Positions 33,990 through 42,812 of a stretch of DNA of 64,000 bases are shown one piece after another. The notes under the pieces were generated by a model, which did no database searches, was not told the origin of the DNA, and saw only the letters and a program-made list of their open reading frames with translations. The first letter of the stretch is position 1; each line of letters begins with the position of its first letter. Origin of the DNA: Microbacterium sp. 67-17 (GTDB taxonomy: Bacteria > Actinomycetota > Actinomycetes > Actinomycetales > Microbacteriaceae); NCBI RefSeq assembly GCF_001898325.1, contig NZ_MKTR01000023.1, positions 1 to 64,000 on the forward strand, given 5' to 3'. A program made the translations under genes and the position numbers.

Positions 33990-34594
33990 GCGCCGTCATC
34001 CCCGCACCCGAGGGTCTGGTCCCTCCGACCCGATTCACGCAAGAGACCCTCGACTGGGTTCCGTGGGTGGAGCCGCTGCCGATCGAAGAGGTCACCGAGC
34101 ACCACTACGAGGCGCTCGTGCAGCGATCGCGGGTCAAGAACCCCTACTTCCGGCTGCTGGCACGCGACCCCGACATCCTGCGGGAACGCACCAAGGCCGA
34201 CCTCGACATCTTCTTGAACACGGATGCCGGGTTGCCGCGCGCCGAGCGCGAACTTGCCGCGACCGCGGCATCCCGGGTCAACGGATGCGTGTACTGCGCG
34301 TCGGTGCACTCCGCGTTCACGACCCAGCAGTCGGGCAGACGCGAGGACGTGCAGCGCATCCTGGACGAGGGAGTATCGGCCCGCATCGACCAGCGCTGGG
34401 ACGCGATCATCGACGCGAGTGTCGCGCTGACGCAGACTCCCTCCGCGTTCGGCGCTGCCGAGCTGGCTGGGCTGGATGCTGCGGGTCTGGATGACCTCGA
34501 GGTGCTCGACGCGATCCTCGCGGCGTCGTTCTTCAACTGGGCCAACCGCCTCATGCTCTCGATCGGGGAGCCGGGAGTGCCGCCGAGCGCCTGA
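33986..34594 (+). CDS. Alkylhydroperoxidase-domain protein, Avi_7169-like
   Basis: 202 residues, AhpD/CMD fold. It carries NGCVYCASVHSAF, the CxxC-x3-H peroxidase-type active site. The preceding AERELAATAASRV and ILAASFFNWANRLML near the end complete the TIGR04030 (Avi_7169) type layout. The usual fold partner gene is just upstream (GTGA overlap). AhpD-like proteins reduce peroxides or act as decarboxylases; in transporter operons like this one the reaction is unknown. GTG start at 33986 with GGAAGGAG about ten bases upstream. Last gene of the operon. Confidence 0.86.
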   Translation: MSAVIPAPEGLVPPTRFTQETLDWVPWVEPLPIEEVTEHHYEALVQRSRVKNPYFRLLARDPDILRERTKADLDIFLNTDAGLPRAERELAATAASRVNGCVYCASVHSAFTTQQSGRREDVQRILDEGVSARIDQRWDAIIDASVALTQTPSAFGAAELAGLDAAGLDDLEVLDAILAASFFNWANRLMLSIGEPGVPPSA

Positions 34595-34675
34595 GAACTC
34601 CCGCAGCTCACAGCCCTCCCAAAGCTGCGCTGTATAGCGTCAGGAGTCCCCGAACTCGACCCCACGGAGGACACC

Positions 34676-35305
34676 ATGGGTTTCCTTGACCGACTCTTCG
34701 GCACCGAGCCCCAGAACCCGCGGCAGGCGCAGCCCTACGGGCAGCAGCCCGCCGCGCCGCGTCCCGCGGGTTATCCGTCCACGACGCCGCCGAAGTCCGA
34801 GGACGAGATCGCGATCGAGCGGTACCGCTACCTTCTGCGCACAGCGCCGCCCGAGACGATTGAGCAGGTTCACGCCGAGGCTTTCGCGAGGCTCACCGAG
34901 CAACAGCGGCAGCAGGTGCTTGCCGACATGACAGCCACCCTCCCGGCATCCGAGCAGCCCCGCTCCACCGACCCGAACGAGATGGCCCGTGCCGCCACCC
35001 GAGCCGAGTACATGAATCCCGGCTCGATGGAGCGCACGCTCGGCGGCCAGCGTCAGGGGCCGTCTTTCGGCTCGATGGTCGGCTCGTCGCTCCTCGGAAC
35101 CGTCGCCGGGTATGTCATCGGGTCCGCGCTGGTGTCCGCGTTCATGGCTCCGGTTTTCGCTGCCGACGCCGGTGCCACGGATCCGGGAACAGCCGACGCC
35201 GGAACCGACACGGGGGGCGACCCTGGCTGGGCCGACGCATCCGGAGCCGGAGACACGGGCTTCGCGGACGGCGGCTTCGGAGACTTCGGCGACTTCGGTT
35301 TCTGA
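34676..35305 (+). CDS. Hypothetical protein with one membrane segment and Gly/Asp-rich tail
   Basis: 209 residues. MGFLDRLFGTEP followed by a Gln/Pro-rich linker, then a helical domain (EIAIERYRYLLRTAPPETIE through QRQQVLADM, about 42-85), an R/A-rich segment, a glycine-rich hydrophobic stretch GTVAGYVIGSALVSAFMAPV (about 138-157) that may span or insert into the membrane, and a low-complexity acidic tail ending in GFGDFGDFGF. No signal peptide. Similar cation-binding-tail proteins are found across Microbacteriaceae without known function. ATG with GGAGGACACC upstream. Independent gene between the transporter operon and the histidine kinase. Confidence 0.7.
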   Translation: MGFLDRLFGTEPQNPRQAQPYGQQPAAPRPAGYPSTTPPKSEDEIAIERYRYLLRTAPPETIEQVHAEAFARLTEQQRQQVLADMTATLPASEQPRSTDPNEMARAATRAEYMNPGSMERTLGGQRQGPSFGSMVGSSLLGTVAGYVIGSALVSAFMAPVFAADAGATDPGTADAGTDTGGDPGWADASGAGDTGFADGGFGDFGDFGF

Positions 35306-35359
35306 TCGGGCAGCGCGCGGAGGACTCCACCCGCCCCGCCTGCGCGATAACGTTCATCT

Positions 35360-37132
35360 ATGGGGAAGGTGGAAACCGGCTCTGCACGCCGCGGTGCGAG
35401 CCGCGCAGCAGGTCGAAGTACTTTGTGGCGCTCTCTCGCTGACGACTTCGCCCTGCGCCGCGACGGCACCGAAGCACGCATGGCAGTGCTGCAGCAGGTG
35501 ATGCTCGCCGTCGTCGTTCTGGTCATCACCGCGTTTGCGATCATCGCCGCCATCCCGGGGGATCTCACGCTGTTCTTCGTCGGTGTCGCGATGGTGTTCG
35601 TCATGACGATCGTGACGATGCTCGTTCCGTGGAACGCGATCTCGCCGTGGGCCGTGGGTATCGTCCCGGTGATCGACGTCGTCGCGATCCTGTTCATGCG
35701 GGCCGCCTTCCCCGAGTCCGGTATTGCGTTGCTGTGGCTCTTTCCCGTGATGTGGCTGTCTGCGTCATTGGGATTGGCGGGGTTCCTCGCGGCGAATCTG
35801 TTCGTCTGGGTCTCGTATGGGTGGGTGATCACCGCCGGCAAGGAGTCGGCGTTCAGCTTTGCGCTGATTCTCCTACCGATCGTGACCCTTGCTGTCTCGG
35901 CCGGGGCGTACTTCAGTCTGCGCCGCTTCGCCGCGCAGCGGACGCTGCTCGACAAACAGGCACTGGTGCTCGGACAGAGCCTGAAACGCACCCAGCATCA
36001 GGAGCAGCTGGTCACCCAGGTTCTGGACTCGGTGGACTTCGGCGTCATCCGAATCTCACCGGACGGTGCAGTCACGGTCACGAACGAGGCTCACGCGCGG
36101 ATGCAGCACGCGCTCATCAGCGCCGACGGACACAACCGCCTCCCGGCATTCGACGCCGACGGCCAGACCCCCCTCGTCCCGGAACGGATGCCGGTTGCTC
36201 GCGCGCAGCGGGGCGAGGTCTTCGACAACCAGATCGTCTGGTTCGGTGCTCCCGACACCACGCGACGGGCCCTGAGCGTGACGGCGCGGCGCCTGCGAGA
36301 CACCCAGGGAGCGGATGCCGGCACCGTCGTGATCTCGCGAGATGTCACCGCCGAGCGCACCGCACTCCTCGCTCGCGACAACGTGGTTGCATCGGTGTCG
36401 CACGAGCTGCGCGCGCCGCTGACCGCCATCGTCGGCTATCTCGACCTGGCGCTGGAGACGGAGGGCATCCCCGAGAAGGTACGTGGCGACCTCGACGTGG
36501 CCACGCAGAACGCCGAACGGATGATCCAGATCATCTCCGACATCCTCTCGGCCACGTCGTCGTCGAAATCGACAGTCGATGTGACGGTGTCGCCCGAGAA
36601 CGTCGACCTTCAGCAGCTCGTGCTGGCGTCCGCCGAGGCGTGGGAACCCTCCGCGCTCGAGCGGCGGATCACGATCTTCACCGACGACGTGCAACCCACG
36701 CATGCCTACGTGGACCCGGCGCGGATGCGCCAAGTCGCCGACAACCTCATCAGTAACGCCATCAAGTACGGGCGCGAAGGAGGATCGGTGCAGCTAGCCG
36801 TCTACGGCGATGGCGTCGCGTCCTACCTGCTGGTGCGCGATGACGGGATCGGCCTGTCGCCCGATGACCAGAGCCGCCTCTTCCGGCGATTCTTCCGGGC
36901 GCGAACCGACGTCGGCGGTACGGGCCTCGGTCTTGCGATCTGCCGCGACATCGTTCGCGCGCACGGCGGAGAGATCATCGTCGGCAGCGAGCAGGGCGTC
37001 GGTTCTGTCTTCCTCGTGCGGGTTCCCGCCCAGGTCGACGTTCCGCTGCCGCCGATCGACCCCGAAGAGGCACTCAACATGTCGGGCGCGATCACCACAG
37101 CGGGCCGCTCCGACATGGAGGCGACGAGATGA
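35360..37132 (+). CDS. Sensor histidine kinase with PAS domain
   Basis: 590 residues. Six or so membrane segments occupy residues 45-195 (for example VMLAVVVLVITAFAIIAAIP), then a PAS-like domain (QVLDSVDFGVIRISPDGAVT) and a HisKA domain with H348 in SVSHELRAPLTAIVGYLDL, then HATPase with N-box DNLISNAIKYG, G1 DDGIGLSP and G2 GGTGLGLAI. It lacks a cognate response regulator nearby; instead its stop overlaps the ATG of a degenerate-GGDEF membrane protein. TAACGT six bases before the ATG suggests a leaderless message. Ligand unknown. The cytosolic PAS could sense redox or small molecules. Confidence 0.92.
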   Translation: MGKVETGSARRGASRAAGRSTLWRSLADDFALRRDGTEARMAVLQQVMLAVVVLVITAFAIIAAIPGDLTLFFVGVAMVFVMTIVTMLVPWNAISPWAVGIVPVIDVVAILFMRAAFPESGIALLWLFPVMWLSASLGLAGFLAANLFVWVSYGWVITAGKESAFSFALILLPIVTLAVSAGAYFSLRRFAAQRTLLDKQALVLGQSLKRTQHQEQLVTQVLDSVDFGVIRISPDGAVTVTNEAHARMQHALISADGHNRLPAFDADGQTPLVPERMPVARAQRGEVFDNQIVWFGAPDTTRRALSVTARRLRDTQGADAGTVVISRDVTAERTALLARDNVVASVSHELRAPLTAIVGYLDLALETEGIPEKVRGDLDVATQNAERMIQIISDILSATSSSKSTVDVTVSPENVDLQQLVLASAEAWEPSALERRITIFTDDVQPTHAYVDPARMRQVADNLISNAIKYGREGGSVQLAVYGDGVASYLLVRDDGIGLSPDDQSRLFRRFFRARTDVGGTGLGLAICRDIVRAHGGEIIVGSEQGVGSVFLVRVPAQVDVPLPPIDPEEALNMSGAITTAGRSDMEATR

Positions 37133-38349
37133 CTCTCGACCTCTACTCGGTCAGCGTCATGACGGCAGCGGTCGTGCTGATCGTCGGGATCATCTACATC
37201 TCCGAAACCCTCATTCGCCGTGACGAGGTGTCGGGTCGGCACTGGTCGATCGCCTTTCTGGCCGGCATCCTGACCACCATCGCCTACGCGATCTGGGCAG
37301 CCGGTGGGGGATGGATCGCGGTAGCCGCCGGAAACGCGGCATTCGTGGCGGCCACGGGGTTCATCTGGATCGGATGCCGTAGCTACAACGGACACCGCAT
37401 CGGCTGGGCCTACGGCACGGTCGGTGTGGGCATGGCTGTTGCGTTCATCGCCGTCGTTGTCGAGGGTCCGCAAGGCGGCGACTGGGCAGGGGTTGTCTGG
37501 ATGTATGCCGCGCTGGCGGTGCTGGCATCGTTTGGCGTATGGGAGACCGCACGCGGTCGATTGGCGCAGACCCGCACGACCATTGCCCTCGCCATCGTGC
37601 TCGTGATCGAGGCGCTCTATACGGCCGCGAGGGCCCTCGTCTTCCTCCTGCGTGGACCCGATGATCCCGTGTTTCAGGCGTGGTTCTCCACAGTCCCGGC
37701 GAGCTTTGTCACGATCACGCTCGTCATTACTGCGGCGGTCGTCACTTCCATCCTGCGTGCGGGCCGCGCAGGGATGCGGGGGTACACCAACCTCGTGGCA
37801 GTTGACGGAAGCGACCGCATCCTGACCGAACCGCAGTTCCGTGCGACGGTCACTGACGTGCTTGAACGCGCCGAAGAGAAGGGCATCGGGGTCGGCGTCA
37901 TCGCGATGCGCATCGATGACCTGCCGTTCATCGCGAAGGCCTTCGGTAACGAGGTCGGACGCCACGTCGCCGTCGCAGCCCGCGATGCCGTGCGGCGCAC
38001 TGTCGAACCGCTCGCTGTCATCGGCGATGACGGCGCCACGGTGTTGTGGGTGTGCGACACATCCTGGGACGCGAGCGAGGCGCGACGGCAGGCATCCCGA
38101 CTCGCCACAGCCGTGTTCGAAGCTCTGCGCACCGTCCCCGACGCCGTGGTCCCGGTCGTCGGCATCGGCGTCGCCGTGACCCACGACTTCGGCTACGACG
38201 CCGGCGCGCTCATCGACGCAGCGGATGCGGCATCCACCCGTTCGGCCAAGACCGGAGACATCTCGGTGTTGATCGCAGAACCGCCGCGCTCGAACCCGCC
38301 TGCCTCCGTGGGTCCCGACGCGCCGACGTCAGCACCGGCGGAGAGCTGA
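37129..38349 (+). CDS. Membrane protein with degenerate GGDEF-like domain
   Basis: 406 residues. Seven to eight hydrophobic segments (1-240) resemble the membrane half of the upstream kinase in style. The C-terminal 160 residues have the GGDEF fold layout: FRATVTDVLERAEEKGIGVG (start), DDLPFIAKAFGNEVGRHVAV (helix), and then IGDDGATVLWV where a functional cyclase would have RxGGDEF. The signature is lost, so diguanylate cyclase activity is not expected; a receptor or regulator of the partner kinase is more likely. ATGA overlap with the kinase gene indicates stoichiometric coupling. Followed two bases later by coaE. Confidence 0.78.
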   Translation: MTLDLYSVSVMTAAVVLIVGIIYISETLIRRDEVSGRHWSIAFLAGILTTIAYAIWAAGGGWIAVAAGNAAFVAATGFIWIGCRSYNGHRIGWAYGTVGVGMAVAFIAVVVEGPQGGDWAGVVWMYAALAVLASFGVWETARGRLAQTRTTIALAIVLVIEALYTAARALVFLLRGPDDPVFQAWFSTVPASFVTITLVITAAVVTSILRAGRAGMRGYTNLVAVDGSDRILTEPQFRATVTDVLERAEEKGIGVGVIAMRIDDLPFIAKAFGNEVGRHVAVAARDAVRRTVEPLAVIGDDGATVLWVCDTSWDASEARRQASRLATAVFEALRTVPDAVVPVVGIGVAVTHDFGYDAGALIDAADAASTRSAKTGDISVLIAEPPRSNPPASVGPDAPTSAPAES

Positions 38350-38351
38350 TC

Positions 38352-38972
38352 ATGCCCCTCATCGCACTCACCGGGGGAATCGCGGCGGGCAAATCCACCG
38401 TGGCATCACGGCTGTCCGAGCTCGGCGCCGTGGTCGTGGACGCCGATCAGGTCGTCCGCGAAGTGCAGAGCGTCGGGTCGCCGGTGCTCGACCGCATCGC
38501 CGACGAGTTCGGTGACGGCATCCTCACGGTCGACGGAGCGCTGGATCGCGCCGCGCTCGGCTCCCTCGTGTTCGGAGACGCGGACCGGCTCGCCGTGCTC
38601 AACGCGATCGTTCATCCCGCCGTGCGGGAGGAGTCGGCTCGCCGCTTCGGGCAGGCCTTTGCCGCCGATCCCGACGCCGTCGTCGTGTACGACGTGCCGC
38701 TGCTGGTGGAGGCGCGGGTGGATGACCCGTGGGAACTGGTCGTCGTCGCACACGCCCCCGCCGAGCTTCGCGAACAGCGCCTTGTAGAGCTTCGGGGCAT
38801 GAGTCTGCAGGAGGCTGCATCCCGAATCGGATCGCAGGTTCCCGACGATGCGCGACTTGCGATCGCCGACGTCGTGATCGACACGGCGGGGACGCTCGCG
38901 CAGACCCGAGATCAGGTCGACGTGCTCTGGGAGGCGTTGCCGTTGCGGATCGCGGCCCGCCGGTCCCGCTGA
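38352..38972 (+). CDS. coaE: Dephospho-CoA kinase
   Basis: 206 residues. Catalyses the last step of coenzyme A synthesis, phosphorylating the 3'-hydroxyl of dephospho-CoA. P-loop GGIAAGKST at residues 8-16, then VVVDADQVVREV with the conserved Asp-Ala-Asp, and VVVYDVPLLVEA, the CoaE signature DxPLLxE. ATG at 38352 follows GAGAGCTG. It starts two bases after the degenerate GGDEF gene stop and its last 61 bases overlap the DUF4126 gene on the other strand. In many actinobacteria coaE lies next to uvrB, as here. Confidence 0.96.
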   Translation: MPLIALTGGIAAGKSTVASRLSELGAVVVDADQVVREVQSVGSPVLDRIADEFGDGILTVDGALDRAALGSLVFGDADRLAVLNAIVHPAVREESARRFGQAFAADPDAVVVYDVPLLVEARVDDPWELVVVAHAPAELREQRLVELRGMSLQEAASRIGSQVPDDARLAIADVVIDTAGTLAQTRDQVDVLWEALPLRIAARRSR

Positions 38973-39541
38973 CGTCGCCAGCGCGGGATCACCACGACCG
39001 CAGCCACGATCGCGCCGATCAGCAACAGGAACCCGAGAATCGGCAGCACGATCGCGAAGATCGAGAGTGCGAGGCTCGAGACATCCTCGACGGTGCTCAC
39101 TATCGGCGCTGCGACTCCGGCCGTCGCCGCGTTCGCGACCGGGCGAATGGATGCCTTCACCACGTGGATGGCCAGCGCGATCGCAACCCCGATGCCGATG
39201 GCCACCCAATTCTGGTTCGCGAAGAACGCGCTCGGGTCATCCACCCGAACGGTCTCGGCGCTTGCTCCGGCGCCGAACGCAATCCCACCGGATGCGGGGC
39301 GGATCACGGTCTGCACGGCATCGTTGATGGAGTCGACCACCGGCACTTTGTCGGCGACGATCTCCAGCACGAGCAGCGCACCGATGATCCAGAGAGCGAT
39401 GTCGCTCGACAGCCACGCCCACCCTGCTGGCAGCTCGATCGCGTCGAAGAAGCGGTTCGCGAGCCCGAGCACGAGCAGCGGCATCCACGCGTTCAGCCCC
39501 GCCGCTGCGGCAAGACCGGATCCCACGAAGAACTCGAGCAC
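38912..39541 (-). CDS. DUF4126 membrane protein
   Basis: 209 residues with four to five hydrophobic segments. GTG start at 39541 (MLEFFVGSGLAAAAGLNAWM). The pattern GLAAAAGLNAWMPLLVLGLA and DSINDAVQTVIRPASGGIAF is typical of DUF4126, a family of small integral membrane proteins of unknown function. The C-terminal tail is Arg-rich (IPRWRRQRDRRAAIRNGN) and lies in the cytoplasm. Its 3' end overlaps coaE by 61 bases in tail-to-tail orientation. Upstream lies the hairpin element and then the divergent uvrB promoter. Confidence 0.85.
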   Translation of the reverse strand: MLEFFVGSGLAAAAGLNAWMPLLVLGLANRFFDAIELPAGWAWLSSDIALWIIGALLVLEIVADKVPVVDSINDAVQTVIRPASGGIAFGAGASAETVRVDDPSAFFANQNWVAIGIGVAIALAIHVVKASIRPVANAATAGVAAPIVSTVEDVSSLALSIFAIVLPILGFLLLIGAIVAAVVVIPRWRRQRDRRAAIRNGNASQSTST

Positions 39542-39598
39542 CCCTCCAGGGTAGGCATCCTTCTTCGCGCCCGCAGCGTCTTTGCTGCCGGACTCTCA

Positions 39599-39660
39599 CG
39601 CGAGGGGTCGCAACACGCCGCAACCGTCGCAGGGTGTGCGGCATGTTGTGACCCCTCGCG
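39599..39660. repeat. Long inverted repeat between the DUF4126 and uvrB genes
   Basis: Two arms of 24 bases at 39599-39622 (beginning CGCGAGGGGTCGCAACA) and 39637-39660 (ending GTTGTGACCCCTCGCG) pair with two mismatches around a 14-base loop. The arms contain GTCGCAAC, also found at the outer ends of the elements at 42653 and 42813. The structure sits 57 bases before the uvrB start, just upstream of its promoter, and could insulate it from the divergent gene or be a dispersed palindrome. Confidence 0.8.
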
Positions 39661-39689
39661 CTGGAGTGCGGATGCAGCGACGGCCTCGA

Positions 39690-39717
39690 TGTCGGAGGGC
39701 ACGCCTACCCTGGAAGG
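39690..39717 (+). promoter_or_regulatory. uvrB promoter, damage-type motif with leaderless start
   Basis: TGTCGGAGG at 39690-39698, seven bases, TACCCT at 39706-39711, six bases, then GTG at 39718. The same arrangement precedes uvrA at 43825-43852. It resembles the mycobacterial RecA-independent (PafBC-dependent) DNA-damage promoter TGTCRGTGG-N8-TAN3T, one base shorter in the spacer. No Shine-Dalgarno and no LexA palindrome are seen. Confidence 0.6.
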
Positions 39718-41799
39718 GTGCAAACCACACGATCCGTCAGGCCCTTCGAAGTCGTCAGCGAGTACGCGCCGTCGGGTGATCAGCCGCAGGCGATCGCCGA
39801 GCTCGCAGCGCGCATCAACGCGGGCGAGACGGATGTCGTGCTGCTCGGTGCTACCGGAACGGGCAAGTCCGCGACCACGGCCTGGCTGATCCAGCAGGTG
39901 CAGCGTCCGACCCTCGTCATGGCACACAACAAGACGCTGGCCGCGCAGCTTGCCAATGAGTTCCGCGAGCTCATGCCGAACAACGCCGTCGAGTACTTCG
40001 TTTCGTACTACGACTACTACCAACCCGAGGCCTACGTCCCGCAGACCGACACCTTCATCGAGAAGGACTCCTCGATCAACGCCGAGGTCGAGCGCCTGCG
40101 CCACTCGACCACGAATTCGCTCCTCTCTCGCCGCGACGTGGTCGTCGTCTCGACGGTCTCCTGCATCTACGGCCTGGGTGCGCCCGAGGAGTATCTGCGG
40201 GCGATGGTCGCGCTGCAGGTGGGGGAGCGGTACGACCGCGACGCCCTCATCCGCAAGTTCATCGCGATGCAGTACAACCGCAACGACGTCGACTTCTCGC
40301 GCGGCAACTTCCGTGTTCGCGGCGACACGATCGAGATCATCCCGGTGTACGAGGAGTACGCCATCCGCATCGAGCTGTTCGGTGACGAGATCGAGGCGCT
40401 CTACCTGCTGCATCCGCTCACGGGCGATGTCATCCAGAAGATGGATTCGGTGCCGATCTTCCCGGCCTCGCACTACGTGGCCGGAACCGAGACGGTGCAG
40501 CGCGCGATCGGCACGATCGAAGACGAGCTCGCCGCGCGGTTGAAGGAACTCGAGTCCCAGCAGAAGCTGCTCGAGGCTCAGCGGCTGCGGATGCGCACCA
40601 CCTTCGATCTCGAGATGCTGCAGCAGCTGGGTTTCTGTTCTGGCATCGAGAACTATTCGCGTCACCTCGACGGTCGCCAGCCGGGAGAGCCGCCGCACAC
40701 GCTGCTGGACTTCTTCCCCGACGACTTCCTGCTCGTGATCGACGAGTCCCACGTCACCGTGCCGCAGATCGGAGCAATGTACGAGGGGGATGCCTCCCGC
40801 AAGCGCACCCTCGTCGACCACGGCTTCCGCCTGCCGTCGGCGCTCGATAACCGCCCGCTGCGCTTCGACGAGTTCAAGAACCGCGTCGGCCAGACGGTAT
40901 ATCTGTCTGCCACGCCCGGACGCTATGAGATGGGAATCGCCGACGGGATCGTCGAGCAGATCATCCGGCCCACGGGCCTGGTCGACCCCGAGATTGTGAT
41001 CAAGCCGTCCAAGGGGCAGATCGACGACCTGCTCGAAGAGATCCGCATCCGAGTCGAGCGCGACGAGCGCGTGCTCGTGACGACCCTGACGAAGAAGATG
41101 GCCGAGGAGCTCACCGACTTCCTGGGCGAACACGGGGTGCGGGTGCGCTACCTCCACTCCGACGTCGACACCCTGCGCCGCGTCGAGCTGCTCAGCGAGC
41201 TGCGCGCCGGCGTCTACGACGTGCTCGTCGGCATCAATCTCCTTCGCGAGGGCCTCGACCTTCCCGAGGTCTCGCTCGTGTCCATCCTGGATGCCGACAA
41301 AGAGGGGTTCCTGCGGTCGGGAACATCCCTCATCCAGACGATCGGACGCGCTGCCCGAAACGTGTCGGGGCAGGTGCACATGTACGCCGACACGATCACC
41401 GACTCCATGCGTGCGGCGATCGACGAGACCGATCGCCGTCGCGAGAAGCAGGTCGCGTACAACAAGGAACACGGCATCGACCCGCAGCCGCTGCGCAAGA
41501 AGATCGCCGACATCACCGATGCTCTGATTCGCGAGGGCGCCGACACGAAGGCGATGCTGAACCGCAAGGATGCCGCGGCATCCAAGAACGGCAAGGGCAA
41601 GAGCCCCACACCGAACCTGCGCCGCGAGGGGATCGCAGCCGAGGGCGCGACCCAGCTTGAGGCGATGATCGGAGATCTCTCTGACCAGATGCTTGCGGCG
41701 GCCGGGGAGCTGAAGTTCGAGCTTGCCGCGCGTCTGCGCGATGAACTGCAGGACCTGAAGAAGGAGCTGCGAGCCATGGAGCGCGCCGGCCACGCGTAG
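39718..41799 (+). CDS. uvrB: Excinuclease ABC subunit B
   Basis: 693 residues, full length. UvrB is the helicase-like damage-verification subunit of nucleotide excision repair. Visible: Walker [20 protein letters not shown] at about 38-56, the beta-hairpin region [20 protein letters not shown], motif II DESHVT, motif [19 protein letters not shown], motif [11 protein letters not shown] and the C-terminal UVR domain [20 protein letters not shown], which binds UvrC. GTG start, apparently leaderless, since a -10 motif ends six bases before it. It is followed after 10 bases by a VOC gene. Confidence 0.99.
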   Translation: MQTTRSVRPFEVVSEYAPSGDQPQAIAELAARINAGETDVVLLGATGTGKSATTAWLIQQVQRPTLVMAHNKTLAAQLANEFRELMPNNAVEYFVSYYDYYQPEAYVPQTDTFIEKDSSINAEVERLRHSTTNSLLSRRDVVVVSTVSCIYGLGAPEEYLRAMVALQVGERYDRDALIRKFIAMQYNRNDVDFSRGNFRVRGDTIEIIPVYEEYAIRIELFGDEIEALYLLHPLTGDVIQKMDSVPIFPASHYVAGTETVQRAIGTIEDELAARLKELESQQKLLEAQRLRMRTTFDLEMLQQLGFCSGIENYSRHLDGRQPGEPPHTLLDFFPDDFLLVIDESHVTVPQIGAMYEGDASRKRTLVDHGFRLPSALDNRPLRFDEFKNRVGQTVYLSATPGRYEMGIADGIVEQIIRPTGLVDPEIVIKPSKGQIDDLLEEIRIRVERDERVLVTTLTKKMAEELTDFLGEHGVRVRYLHSDVDTLRRVELLSELRAGVYDVLVGINLLREGLDLPEVSLVSILDADKEGFLRSGTSLIQTIGRAARNVSGQVHMYADTITDSMRAAIDETDRRREKQVAYNKEHGIDPQPLRKKIADITDALIREGADTKAMLNRKDAAASKNGKGKSPTPNLRREGIAAEGATQLEAMIGDLSDQMLAAAGELKFELAARLRDELQDLKKELRAMERAGHA

Positions 41800-41809
41800 C
41801 GGAGGAGCA

Positions 41810-42235
41810 ATGGAACAGCGCCTGAGTCTCATCACCCTGGGCGTCGCCGACCTCGAGAGGGCGATCACGTTCTATCGCGGGCTGGGGTGGGAGCCGCATC
41901 CTGCCTCGGTACCGGGAGCCGTAGCGTTCTATCAGCTCGACGGTTCCGCGTTCGCGCTGTGGAGCCGCGCCGAACTCGCTGCGGACTCGATGGTCGACGA
42001 CGCCGGCGGGGGGGGCGGCGTGACTCTCGCCCACAACGTGCGCTCACCCGCCGATGTGGATTCGATCCTCAGCGCCGCTGTGGCGGCCGGTGCCCGGCTT
42101 GGGCGTCCCGGTGCCGCAACGCCGTGGGGAGGCTATTCCGGTGTCTTCATCGACCCCGATGGTCATCCGTGGGAGGTGGCACACAATCCCGGCTGGCCGC
42201 TCGACGGCGCCGGCCGCGTCACGATCGGATCATGA
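41810..42235 (+). CDS. VOC-superfamily (glyoxalase-like) protein
   Basis: 141 residues. RLSLITLGVADLERAITFYR and YSGVFIDPDGHPWEVAHNPG are the two betaalphabetabetabeta halves of a VOC protein (Glyoxalase family); the C-terminal EVAHNP supplies a Glu metal-ligand position. Function could be isomerase, dioxygenase-like or antibiotic-binding. GGAGGAGCA before the ATG. A glycine run (five GG-rich codons, VDDAGGGGGVT) in the middle may be a flexible insertion. It is followed by an overlapping (ATGA) second VOC gene that is broken by a stop. Confidence 0.88.
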   Translation: MEQRLSLITLGVADLERAITFYRGLGWEPHPASVPGAVAFYQLDGSAFALWSRAELAADSMVDDAGGGGGVTLAHNVRSPADVDSILSAAVAAGARLGRPGAATPWGGYSGVFIDPDGHPWEVAHNPGWPLDGAGRVTIGS

Positions 42236-42618
42236 TGTTCACCGATCCACAGGTGATCCTCTTCGTCGACGACTGCGAGCGCGCCGCGCGATGTTAGGGC
42301 GCGTTCGGATTCGTCGAGACCTTTCGCGGCGGGGCAGACCGTCCGGCAAAGATCGAGATGCTGATGGGCGGTTTCGCCCTCGGCCTTGTGCTACCCGGGC
42401 CGGCGGCGGAGGCCCACGGGATCGACCCGGTAACGACGGGGCACCGCGCCGTGATCACCCTCTGGACCGATGACCTCGACGCCGCACTCGCCCTGGCGCT
42501 TGCATCCGGTGGCCATAGCCCGGGTGACCCGCATGAGTTTCTTGACGGTGCACTTCGGGTCGCCTTCGTCGAGGACCCCGACGGGCACCCGGCGCAACTC
42601 GTCCAGCGCATCCGCTGA
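42232..42618 (+). pseudogene. VOC-family gene with an internal TAG
   Basis: From the ATG at 42232 the frame reads MMFTDPQVILFVDDCERAAR then C and a TAG at 42295-42297, and continues in the same frame as GAFGFVETFRGGADRPAKIE to EDPDGHPAQLVQRIR and a TGA at 42618. Both VOC halves are therefore present, split by one in-frame stop where related proteins have two aromatic residues (RWY-AFGF). The start overlaps the preceding VOC gene (ATGA). A short second product might begin at 42358 (MLMGGFALGL). Read as a recently inactivated gene; a sequencing error in one or two bases would also explain it. Confidence 0.75.
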
Positions 42619-42652
42619 TCCCTCAGTCACCGGCCGATCGACCCCCTGGCAC

Positions 42653-42736
42653 GTCGCAACGGCGCATGCTTGTCGCGACGCGCCGGGGCCGGGGGCGAGA
42701 TCTCGGCGTGTCGGGTAGATCGTGCGCCGTTGCGAC
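42653..42736. repeat. 84-base palindromic element, copy 1
   Basis: Begins GTCGCAACGGCGCA and ends with the exact inverse TGCGCCGTTGCGAC (14-base perfect terminal inverted repeat). The interior includes a TGTCGCGACGCGCC stretch and a purine-rich GGGGCCGGGGGCGAG. A second copy of identical length follows at 42813. The element is too short to encode a protein and looks like a MITE or REP-type unit. Confidence 0.85.
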
Positions 42737-42812
42737 TGTCGTGATCGGTGCGGCATCCGGCCCTGGGCGGGGCTCGACGGATGACCAACTCTCCAACGAC
42801 CTGACCAGGCCT

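Noticed and set aside
39690..39711. A LexA/SOS box in front of uvrB or uvrA
   Set aside because: No GAAC-N4-GTTC-type palindrome is present; the shared motif fits the RecA-independent type better.
39493..41868. A 791-codon open frame on the minus strand opposite uvrB
   Set aside because: It mirrors uvrB exactly, has Arg/Val/Asp-rich composition typical of the antisense frame of GC-rich genes, and shows no domain.
42295..42297. TAG as a recoded codon (pyrrolysine) or programmed readthrough
   Set aside because: No pyl genes or readthrough context is visible and the protein is not a known user; gene decay is simpler.
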